Shown: in pieces, positions 1 to 6,574 of the stretch
Layout: each line of letters opens with the position of its first letter
How positions within the stretch are numbered: the stretch's first letter is position 1
From: Akkermansia muciniphila
GTDB lineage: Bacteria; Pseudomonadota; Gammaproteobacteria; Burkholderiales; Burkholderiaceae_C
Assembly: GCA_943327015.2 (NCBI GenBank)
Contig: CALPVM020000137.1
Span: forward strand, 1-6,666
Reading direction: 5' to 3'
Length of the DNA stretch: 6,666 bases
Notes under the pieces: model-generated
Told to the model about the DNA's origin: nothing
Seen by the model: the letters and a program-made list of their open reading frames with translations, nothing else
The model's database searches: none
Made by a program: the position numbers and the translations under genes

Positions 1-3000
1 GCCAACTGGTGGGTGTGGTGGGGCCAAATGGCTGCGGCAAATCCAACATCATGGATGCGGTGCGTTGGGTGCTGGGCGAAAGCCGTGCTAGCGAGTTGCG
101 TGGCGAGTCGATGCAAGACGTTATTTTTAACGGCACCACTACCCGTAAACCCGCAAGCCGTTCCAGCGTGGAGTTGGTATTTGACAATGCTGACCACCGC
201 GCGGGTGGCCAGTGGGGGCAGTTTGCTGAAATTGCGGTTAAAAGGGTGCTCACACGCGATGGCACCTCCAGTTACTTTATCAACAACCAACCCGTACGCC
301 GCCGTGATGTGCAAGACGTATTTTTGGGCACGGGCTTGGGGCCGCGCGCATATGCCATTATCGGGCAGGGCACGATTAGCCGCATTATTGAATCTAAGCC
401 CGAAGAGCTGCGGTTATTTTTAGAAGAAGCTGCAGGGGTCTCCAAATACAAAGAACGCCGGCGCGAAACCGAAAACCGCCTGCATGACACCCGCGAAAAT
501 TTAACGCGCGTAGATGACATACTGCGTGAGCTCACCACCAACCTCGAAAAGCTCGAAAAACAAGCCGAGATTGCGCAAAAATACAATGCTTTACAAGCGG
601 ATCTGAGTCTGAAGCAACAGCAACAATGGTTTTTGAAGCGTGCCGAAGCTGCTGCAGACCAAAGCCGTATTCAGACCGAAGCACAGGGTGCGGTTAATGC
701 ACTTGAAAGCCGCATGGCAGATTTGCGCCATATGGAGGCCAACCTAGAGTCGATCCGTCAAGCGCACTACAGCGCGGGTGACCAGGTCAATCAGGCGCAG
801 GGTTTGCTCTATGAGGCCAGCACGGATGTGGGGCGCTTGGAGGCGGAAATCCGCTTTGTAGTAGAGGGGCGGCAGCGTGTCGAGCAACGTATTGCCACGC
901 TTAAAGAGCAATTGCAGCAATGGGCAACCCGCAAGGAAGACGCACTGGAAGAGTTAGAACGTCTGGCAGAAATTGCGTTAGCGGGTGATGAGCAGTCAGA
1001 AATGTTGGCTGCTCAGGTTGAAGAGCAAGCCATGCAGTTGCCCGAATTAGAAGATGCATTGGCAGCATCCCAAAAAGCTGCCAATGAACAGCGAAACCAA
1101 GTCAACCTAGTACAGCAGCAAATTCAGGTTTTGGCAGCCGGGCAACGCAGTGTAGAAGAACAAAGCCGCCAGCTCAACACCCGGCGTGAACGCTTAGAGG
1201 CCGATAACAAAGCCTTGAGTGCTCCGGATGAAGTGCGCTTGCAAGACTTGCAACGCCAACTAGACGAAGCGCGCGAAGTAGCCGAGGTGGAGCAAGCCAA
1301 GTTGCAAGACTTGCAAGAAGCCTTGCCGCAGTTGGACGAAGCGCGCCGCAGCAGGCAGCAGCAAGTCAACAGCGAGGCTGCGCTGCAAGCCGAGTTATCT
1401 GCCCGCATGCAAGCTCTCAAAGCCTTGCAAGACAAAGTTAAAACCGATGGCAAACTGCGCCCTTGGCTGGCCAAGCATGGGCTGGACCAGTTGCAGGGCT
1501 TATGGAGCCGTATCCACATAGAGCAGGGCTGGGAAAACGCGTTGGAAGGAGCCTTGCGTGAGCGACTCGGGGCGCTAGAAGTATCCAAGCTAGACATGGT
1601 GCGCTCTTTTGCATCGGACGTGCCACCTGCCAAACTTACCTTTTTTAGCCCGCCCGCATCGGGTAGTTCGGAACGGTCGTTTGCATTGCCCCGATTGTCG
1701 GAGTTATTGCGCCTGCACGATGCAGGCATTAAAGCGGTGTTGGTAGATTGGTTGCAGGGTTGTTACACCGCAGCAAGTTTTGAAGATGCATTGGCTTTGC
1801 GCGATAAATTACAAGCTGGTGAGTGCATTTACGTTAAGTCTGGCCATGTGGTTGGCGCCCATAGTGTTAGTTTTTATGCTCCCGACTCGGAGCAGGCAGG
1901 ATTATTAGCTCGCGCCCAGGAAATTGAAAATCTGGAAAAACAACTGCGCGCCCAAGTGCTGATGGCGGATGAGTCGCGTGTAGCATTGGCACGGGCAGAG
2001 TCTGCCTATGCCGATAGTTCTCAGCGCTTGAGTGCTGCGCAACGCGAGGCCACGCAAGCGCAAAGCCGCAGCCACCAATTGCAGGTGGAAGTTTTGCGTT
2101 TGACCCAAATGCTGGAACAAACGCGCAGCCGCAAAGCGCAAATAGCCGAAGACCTGTCTGAAATTGATGCTCAGCTTGAAGAACTGCAGGAGCGCCGTGT
2201 AGCCGCTGAAGAGCAGTTTGAAACGCTGGACATTCAGCTGGCCGAAAGCCAGGAAAGCCACGCCAACCTTGAAGAGCGCGTGATAAATGGGCAACGCAAA
2301 CTGAACGAATGCCGCGAACAGCAACGCAGCCTGGAGCGCCAAGCACAAGAAGCTACTTTTGCCCAGCGCAGCCTGCAAGCACGCAATGCAGAACTCAGCC
2401 GTGCTATTGACACAGCCAGCCAGCAAACCGAATCGGTGCTGGCTGAAGAAAAACGCGCCCACGACGAACTTTCACGCCTGACCGATGCAGCTGCCCAGGC
2501 AGGTTTGCAAAACGCGCTGGCACTCAAGTTGGAGCGGGAAAAGTCTCTGGCAGCCAAGCGCAGCGAATACGATGACTTAACCCAAAAACTGCGCTTCAGT
2601 GACGAGCGCAGAATGCAACTGGAGCGCGAGCTCGATCCCTTGCGCCAACGCATCACTGAGTTTCAGCTCAAAGAGCAAGCCGCACGCTTGGGTTTTGAGC
2701 AGTACGACGCACAACTCACCGAGGCCAAAGCCGACTTGGCTGCTATTGAGCAAAGCATTACCCAGGGCAATGTTCGTTTGTTCGGCATGCAGGCCGACAT
2801 TGACCGTCTGCAACGCGATATGGCAGCTTTGGGTGCAGTTAACCTGGCTGCGCTGGACGAATTGGCCGCGGCACGAGAGCGCAAAGGCTTTTTGGATGCG
2901 CAAAATCTGGATTTAACCCAAGCCATGCAAACGCTGGAAGACGCTATCCGTAAAATCGACGCTGAAACCCGTGATCTGCTCTCTGGTACCTTTAACCAAG

Positions 3001-3446
3001 TGAATGAGCATTTTGGACGCATGTTTCCTGAGTTGTTTGGCGGCGGTAACGCGCGGCTGGTCATTACTGGAGATGAAATTTTGGATTCTGGCGTGCAGGT
3101 TATTGCACAACCGCCGGGTAAAAAGAACCAGACCATTCATTTATTATCGGGGGGCGAAAAAGCCCTTACCGCGATAGCTTTGGTATTTGCTATTTTTCAG
3201 CTTAATCCGGCTCCGTTTTGCTTGCTGGACGAGGTGGACGCACCGCTGGACGATGCCAACACCGAGCGCTACGCCAAGTTGGTATCAAGCATGAGCCGCG
3301 AAACACAATTTTTATTTATTAGCCATAACAAAATTGCGATGGAAATGGCGCAGCAGCTAATTGGCGTTACCATGCAGGAGCAGGGGGTTTCACGAATTGT
3401 TGCTGTGGACATGGAGTCAGCCGTTACCATGGCTGAGTTAGCTTGA
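1..3446 (+). CDS. smc: Chromosome segregation protein Smc (5' partial)
   Basis: ATPase of the Smc-ScpA-ScpB condensin, which loops and individualises sister chromosomes on the nucleoid. Seen: Walker A GPNGCGKS at 21-44; an N-terminal head to about 430; a long Glu/Gln/Arg/Leu-rich coiled-coil arm (about 435-1450); a hinge (about 1460-1905, ending near SVSFYAPDSEQAG); a returning coiled coil to about 2820; then a C-terminal head from ALGAVNLAALDEL, with signature LSGGEK at 3144-3161, Walker B CLLDEVD at 3219-3239 (catalytic Glu 3231-3233) and D-loop PLDDAN. The first complete codon is CAA at 3. The GTG at 9 is not the start, because it lies inside the conserved QLVGVVGPNG strand. The 1147 codons present plus about 26 missing ones give the usual length of about 1170. 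The frame is open to TGA at 3444-3446. The gene heads a tight cluster with zipA and ligA. Identity is essentially certain; the true start lies outside the window. Confidence 0.98.
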   Translation, partial: QLVGVVGPNGCGKSNIMDAVRWVLGESRASELRGESMQDVIFNGTTTRKPASRSSVELVFDNADHRAGGQWGQFAEIAVKRVLTRDGTSSYFINNQPVRRRDVQDVFLGTGLGPRAYAIIGQGTISRIIESKPEELRLFLEEAAGVSKYKERRRETENRLHDTRENLTRVDDILRELTTNLEKLEKQAEIAQKYNALQADLSLKQQQQWFLKRAEAAADQSRIQTEAQGAVNALESRMADLRHMEANLESIRQAHYSAGDQVNQAQGLLYEASTDVGRLEAEIRFVVEGRQRVEQRIATLKEQLQQWATRKEDALEELERLAEIALAGDEQSEMLAAQVEEQAMQLPELEDALAASQKAANEQRNQVNLVQQQIQVLAAGQRSVEEQSRQLNTRRERLEADNKALSAPDEVRLQDLQRQLDEAREVAEVEQAKLQDLQEALPQLDEARRSRQQQVNSEAALQAELSARMQALKALQDKVKTDGKLRPWLAKHGLDQLQGLWSRIHIEQGWENALEGALRERLGALEVSKLDMVRSFASDVPPAKLTFFSPPASGSSERSFALPRLSELLRLHDAGIKAVLVDWLQGCYTAASFEDALALRDKLQAGECIYVKSGHVVGAHSVSFYAPDSEQAGLLARAQEIENLEKQLRAQVLMADESRVALARAESAYADSSQRLSAAQREATQAQSRSHQLQVEVLRLTQMLEQTRSRKAQIAEDLSEIDAQLEELQERRVAAEEQFETLDIQLAESQESHANLEERVINGQRKLNECREQQRSLERQAQEATFAQRSLQARNAELSRAIDTASQQTESVLAEEKRAHDELSRLTDAAAQAGLQNALALKLEREKSLAAKRSEYDDLTQKLRFSDERRMQLERELDPLRQRITEFQLKEQAARLGFEQYDAQLTEAKADLAAIEQSITQGNVRLFGMQADIDRLQRDMAALGAVNLAALDELAAARERKGFLDAQNLDLTQAMQTLEDAIRKIDAETRDLLSGTFNQVNEHFGRMFPELFGGGNARLVITGDEILDSGVQVIAQPPGKKNQTIHLLSGGEKALTAIALVFAIFQLNPAPFCLLDEVDAPLDDANTERYAKLVSSMSRETQFLFISHNKIAMEMAQQLIGVTMQEQGVSRIVAVDMESAVTMAELA
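1239..1316 (+). repeat. 15-bp direct repeat pair inside the smc coiled coil
   Basis: TTGCAAGACTTGCAA occurs at 1239-1253 and again at 1302-1316, in frame in both places (Leu-Gln-Asp-Leu-Gln). The start-to-start distance is 63 bp, which is 21 codons or three coiled-coil heptads. A second shared block, GACGAAGCGCGC (Asp-Glu-Ala-Arg), follows each copy at 1263-1274 and 1335-1346, offset by 72 bp, so the second unit carries three extra codons. Each 15-mer is also palindromic around its central base. This is most easily read as a small internal duplication, or convergence, in the N-terminal arm of Smc. No separate DNA function is claimed. Confidence 0.6.
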
Positions 3447-3470
3447 GTAAATGGACTGTTAATTACTAAA
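3447..3470 (+). other. smc-zipA intergenic gap
   Basis: This 24-bp AT-rich spacer is the only non-coding DNA in the window. It has no purine-rich Shine-Dalgarno at a useful distance from the zipA ATG, no hairpin with a T-tract, and no convincing -35/-10 pair. zipA is therefore probably transcribed from upstream of smc. The smc frame continues through the gap without a further stop and runs directly into the zipA ATG: eight sense codons follow TGA. Confidence 0.7.
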
Positions 3471-4511
3471 ATGAGTAACTTACAAATTGGATTGGCCATA
3501 GCTGGTGGCCTTGTTTTGGCGGCAGTGGTCGCCCATGGCGCGTGGACATCGCGCAGAAGTGCACCTAGGCAAGCATCGCCTGAATTGGCGGCAATGGATT
3601 CATCTGCAAGCGTTGTTGAACCTATGTTGACGGATGAAGCCCTGAATGCTCCGGCATTACCCAACCACCATTTGCCGCGTAAACCGGCCATGGATTCTTT
3701 GGTAGATGTGATTGCCACTATTGCCCTGGATGCTGTGCACCCATCGATTGCGGGCGAAGCAGCGCTAGCCGCTATGCCGACCACGCGCCGCGCTGGCAGC
3801 AAACCATTTGCCATTGAGGGCTACAACCTGATGTCCCACGTGTGGGAAACGCCCATGGCTGGGCAACGTTACGGTGGCTTTCAGGCAGGTGTTCAGCTTG
3901 CCAACCGAAGTGGCCCCCTTAACCAGATCGAGTATTCTGATTTTGTAGTCAAAACCCAGGCGTTTGCTGACGCTATCGGTGCCAATGCCGAGTTTCCGGA
4001 TATGTTAGAAGAAGTAGCCCGTGCCCGCGAGCTAGACCATTTTGCCAGTGCCCATGATGCCCAACTCGGATTTATGGTGCGTGCCAAAAGTGCTTCATGG
4101 AGCCCTGGCTTTGTGCACCAGTGCGCTGCCCGTCAAGGGTTTGTTACTGGGGCTTTGCCGGGACGCATGGTTTTACCCTCAGGCCACGATGGCATGCCGC
4201 CATTGGTAGTGCTGAGCTTTGATGCACAGGCTGCATTGGCTGAAGACCCAGCACAAACTGCGATTCGTGAAATATCTCTGCATCTTGATGTAGCGCAAGT
4301 TGCTCGTGACGAAGCTCCCTTTGACCGGATGCGAACAGCTGCACTGGCTTTGGCGCAAAGCATGGAAGGCACTGTTACCGATGATGACGGGCAACCATTG
4401 GCTGAGCAGACCATGGATACTATTCGCTCCGAACTTCAAACCCTCTATGACACACTGGAACGCCGTGACTTGGCAGCAGGATCACCCTTGGCGCGTCGAT
4501 TGTTTTCATGA
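3471..4511 (+). CDS. zipA: Cell division protein ZipA, betaproteobacterial type
   Basis: Membrane-anchored FtsZ-binding protein that tethers and stabilises FtsZ polymers at the division site; 346 residues against 328 in E. coli. Seen: a five-residue N-terminus, one hydrophobic segment (about 6-25), then Arg-Arg at 28-29, which puts the rest in the cytoplasm; a low-complexity linker (about 30-74) without the Pro/Gln-rich run of E. coli ZipA; a middle region (76-192); and a C-terminal domain (about 195-333). The C-terminal part matches the E. coli ZipA domain in pattern, notably the helix-strand-DD-helix ending ALAQSMEGTVTDDDG then TIRSELQTLYDTL. The ATG at 3471 is chosen because the next Met (residue 42) would remove the anchor, although no Shine-Dalgarno is visible. 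Adjacency to ligA, as in E. coli, supports the name. Sequence identity to gamma-proteobacterial ZipA is low, so the function is inferred from fold pattern and context. Confidence 0.88.
   Translation: MSNLQIGLAIAGGLVLAAVVAHGAWTSRRSAPRQASPELAAMDSSASVVEPMLTDEALNAPALPNHHLPRKPAMDSLVDVIATIALDAVHPSIAGEAALAAMPTTRRAGSKPFAIEGYNLMSHVWETPMAGQRYGGFQAGVQLANRSGPLNQIEYSDFVVKTQAFADAIGANAEFPDMLEEVARARELDHFASAHDAQLGFMVRAKSASWSPGFVHQCAARQGFVTGALPGRMVLPSGHDGMPPLVVLSFDAQAALAEDPAQTAIREISLHLDVAQVARDEAPFDRMRTAALALAQSMEGTVTDDDGQPLAEQTMDTIRSELQTLYDTLERRDLAAGSPLARRLFS
4508..4511 (+). promoter_or_regulatory. zipA/ligA ATGA start-stop overlap
   Basis: The ligA ATG (4508-4510) overlaps the zipA TGA (4509-4511) in an ATGA. 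No Shine-Dalgarno-like purine run is seen in the preceding 15 bases (gcgcgtcgattgttttc region). Initiation of ligA therefore probably depends on ribosomes finishing zipA, that is, translational coupling (inference). Confidence 0.75.
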
Positions 4512-6574
4512 CTTCGGATGCGTACGCACATGTAAAATTTCTGCGAGAGCAGTTAAACCACCATGCCCATCAGTACTATGTTCTAGATGCGCCGAGTATT
4601 CCTGACGCCGAATACGACCGCCTTTTTAAGCAGCTGCAGGCTCTTGAAGCAGCCAACCCTGAATGCATTTCGCCTGATTCCCCCACGCAGCGCGTAGGTG
4701 CCAAGCCACTCAAGGAATTTGCAGCAGTGCGCCATGTGGTACCGATGTTAAGCATTCGTACCGAAACCGACACCGAATCCAGTGGAGCCCAGGCTTTTGA
4801 TGCGCGCTTAAAGCGTGAATTGGCTTTAACCGGTGCAGACGCTCCGATTGAATATGTAGCTGAACTTAAATTTGACGGTTTGGCGATCAATCTACGCTAT
4901 GAAAAGGGTGTGTTGGTACAAGCATGCACCCGTGGCGATGGTGAAACCGGCGAAGATGTTACCAACAACATACGCACCATTCACCAGATACCGTTGCGTT
5001 TAAAGCCCCAATTGCCAATACCCGATGTGCTGGAAGTGCGTGGCGAAGTGTATATGCGCCGGGACGATTTTGAAGCCCTGAACGAGCGCCAGCGCCAACG
5101 CATCGCCCAAGGTGAGAAAAACGAAAAAACCTTTGTCAATCCGCGCAACGCTGCAGCCGGTGCTGTGCGTCAATTAGACTCAGCCATAGCTGCACAACGG
5201 CCGCTTAGTTTTTTTGGCTACGGTTTGGGTGAGGTAGTGCTGGGTGAATCCGGCCTTTCGCCATTTACCACCCATTGGCAGTGGCTAGAGGCGTTTAAAG
5301 CTTGGGGCTTGCCGGTATCTGAGCACATAGCCATAGCCCAAGGAGCCGATCAACTGGTTGCATACCACCAGCGCATGGGTGCTATGCGGGATGCGCTGCC
5401 GTTTGATATTGACGGTGTGGTGTACAAGGTCAATAGAATTGCGCAGCAGCAGCGCTTAGGATTTGTTACCCGCGAGCCGCGCTGGGCCGTAGCTCACAAG
5501 TATCCGGCACAAGAGCAAATAACAACCGTTCTGGCGATTGATGTGCACGTGGGGCGCACCGGCAAGCTCACACCTGTGGCTAAATTGGCGCCGGTATTTG
5601 TAGGCGGTGTTACGGTAACCAACGCTACGCTGCACAACGAAGACGAAGCCCGGCGAAAAGACGTGCGCCTAGGCGACACCGTGGTGGTGCGCAGGGCAGG
5701 GGACGTGATACCCGAGGTTGTATCGGTAGTGGAGGGCAAGCGCCAAGCGGATGCCACTCTGTTTACTATGCCTCATCAATGCCCGGTGTGTGGTTCTGCT
5801 GCCGTGCGCGAGGCTGGCGAAGCAGACTACCGCTGTACTGGAGGCCTGTTTTGTAGCGCGCAACGCAAGCAAGCTATCTTGCACTACGCCCAGCGCCGTG
5901 CGGTAGAAATAGAAGGTTTAGGTGACAAGCTGGTCGAGCAGCTGGTGGACACTGGCACTATCCGCACCCTGCCAGATTTGTACAAGCTGGGTTTGTCTAC
6001 TCTGGCACAGCTCGACCGCATGGCAGAAAAATCGGCGTTCAATATTGTGCAGGCACTTGAAAAGTCCAAATCCACTACGCTGCCTCGCTTTTTGTTTGGG
6101 CTAGGCATCCGTCATGTGGGCGAGGCTACCGCCAAAGAGCTGGCTAAACACTTTGGCACCTTGGATGCGCTGATGGACGCACCACTGGAGGTGTTGCAAC
6201 AGGTCAATGACATCGGCCCGATTGTTGCGCAGAGTCTGCGCACCTTTTTTGACCAGCCTCACAACCGCGAAGTCGTAGAGCAGCTACGCGCTTGTGGCGT
6301 GCATTGGACCGAAGGTGTAGCGTCTGGCGCAACGCAACAATTGTTTGCCGGTAAAACCTTTGTTTTAACCGGCACCTTGCCTAGCCTCAGCCGTGATGCC
6401 GCTAAAGAGAAAATCGAAGCAGCTGGCGGCAAAGTGGCGGGCTCCGTGAGTAAAAGAACCCACTTTGTAGTAGCAGGTACAGAGGCTGGCAGCAAATTAG
6501 ACAAAGCCGTGGAGCTGGGCGTGCCGGTGCTGGACGAAACCGCTTTATTGGAGATGCTCAATGCCGGTACGTGA
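4508..6574 (+). CDS. ligA: NAD+-dependent DNA ligase LigA
   Basis: Seals 3'-OH/5'-phosphate nicks in duplex DNA during replication and repair, using NAD+ and releasing NMN. 688 residues against 671 in E. coli. Domains: Ia (about 1-75) with the NMN-site residues Tyr23, Asp33, Tyr36 and Asp37; adenylation domain with the nucleophile Lys121 in KFDG, Glu119, Arg142 in TRGDG, Glu180 in EVRGE, Arg213 in NPRN, Lys307 in VVYKVN and Lys331 in AHKYP; OB fold; a Cys4 zinc finger C425-x2-C428-x14-C443-x5-C449, the same spacing as in E. coli; helix-hairpin-helix repeats (about 465-600); and a BRCT domain (about 612-688). Family-typical differences are SIRTETDT at 82-89, where E. coli has SLDN, and a longer loop before NPRN. 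The start is fixed by the ATGA overlap with zipA; the end overlaps def by 14 bp. All key residues are present, so it should be active. Confidence 0.98.
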   Translation: MTSDAYAHVKFLREQLNHHAHQYYVLDAPSIPDAEYDRLFKQLQALEAANPECISPDSPTQRVGAKPLKEFAAVRHVVPMLSIRTETDTESSGAQAFDARLKRELALTGADAPIEYVAELKFDGLAINLRYEKGVLVQACTRGDGETGEDVTNNIRTIHQIPLRLKPQLPIPDVLEVRGEVYMRRDDFEALNERQRQRIAQGEKNEKTFVNPRNAAAGAVRQLDSAIAAQRPLSFFGYGLGEVVLGESGLSPFTTHWQWLEAFKAWGLPVSEHIAIAQGADQLVAYHQRMGAMRDALPFDIDGVVYKVNRIAQQQRLGFVTREPRWAVAHKYPAQEQITTVLAIDVHVGRTGKLTPVAKLAPVFVGGVTVTNATLHNEDEARRKDVRLGDTVVVRRAGDVIPEVVSVVEGKRQADATLFTMPHQCPVCGSAAVREAGEADYRCTGGLFCSAQRKQAILHYAQRRAVEIEGLGDKLVEQLVDTGTIRTLPDLYKLGLSTLAQLDRMAEKSAFNIVQALEKSKSTTLPRFLFGLGIRHVGEATAKELAKHFGTLDALMDAPLEVLQQVNDIGPIVAQSLRTFFDQPHNREVVEQLRACGVHWTEGVASGATQQLFAGKTFVLTGTLPSLSRDAAKEKIEAAGGKVAGSVSKRTHFVVAGTEAGSKLDKAVELGVPVLDETALLEMLNAGT
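6347..6373 (+). repeat. Imperfect inverted repeat in the ligA BRCT region
   Basis: GCCGGTAAAAC (6347-6357) and GTTTTAACCGGC (6362-6373) pair as a 6-bp plus 5-bp stem, with one bulged A (6367) and a CTTT loop. A T-A pair at 6346/6374 extends it. It falls on the codons for AGKTFVLTG, a conserved BRCT strand, about 190 bases before the def start. There is no following T-tract, so it is not an intrinsic terminator. Function is unknown and may be coincidental. Confidence 0.4.
6550..6554 (+). promoter_or_regulatory. Ribosome binding site for def
   Basis: GGAGA at 6550-6554 sits six bases before the ATG at 6561, an ideal Shine-Dalgarno distance, and lies within the last ligA codons. It is the only strong Shine-Dalgarno at a gene start in the window, and it fixes the def start. 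Confidence 0.75.

Noticed and set aside
9..11. GTG as the start of smc
   Set aside because: The reading frame is open upstream to the window edge, and GQLVG before Walker A is conserved Smc sequence. The real start is about 26 residues further upstream.
1124..1729. 201-codon minus-strand open frame opposite smc
   Set aside because: Ser/Arg/Cys-rich composition is typical of an antisense shadow of a coding strand. It has no recognisable domain.
1867..2462. Two overlapping long minus-strand open frames (159 and 185 codons) opposite smc
   Set aside because: They lie opposite the coiled-coil codons, where runs of CAG, GAA and CAA read in reverse as Leu and Phe and give stop-poor, falsely hydrophobic frames. 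No family resemblance or ribosome site was seen, and the sense gene is certain.
3451..3462. Three-codon mini-ORF (ATG GAC TGT TAA) ahead of zipA
   Set aside because: No ribosome site and too short to argue for a leader peptide.
3443..3470. Possible promoter (TTGAGT with AT-rich DNA about 17 bases on)
   Set aside because: The -10 candidates match the consensus at only about half of the positions, and transcription would begin at or after the zipA ATG.
3269..3814. Minus-strand open frame spanning the end of smc and the start of zipA
   Set aside because: It crosses two well-supported sense genes and shows no recognisable motif, so it is a shadow.
5195..5215. GC-rich stretch plus T-run resembling a terminator
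   Set aside because: No adequate stem precedes the T-run, and it lies in the middle of the intact ligA adenylation domain.
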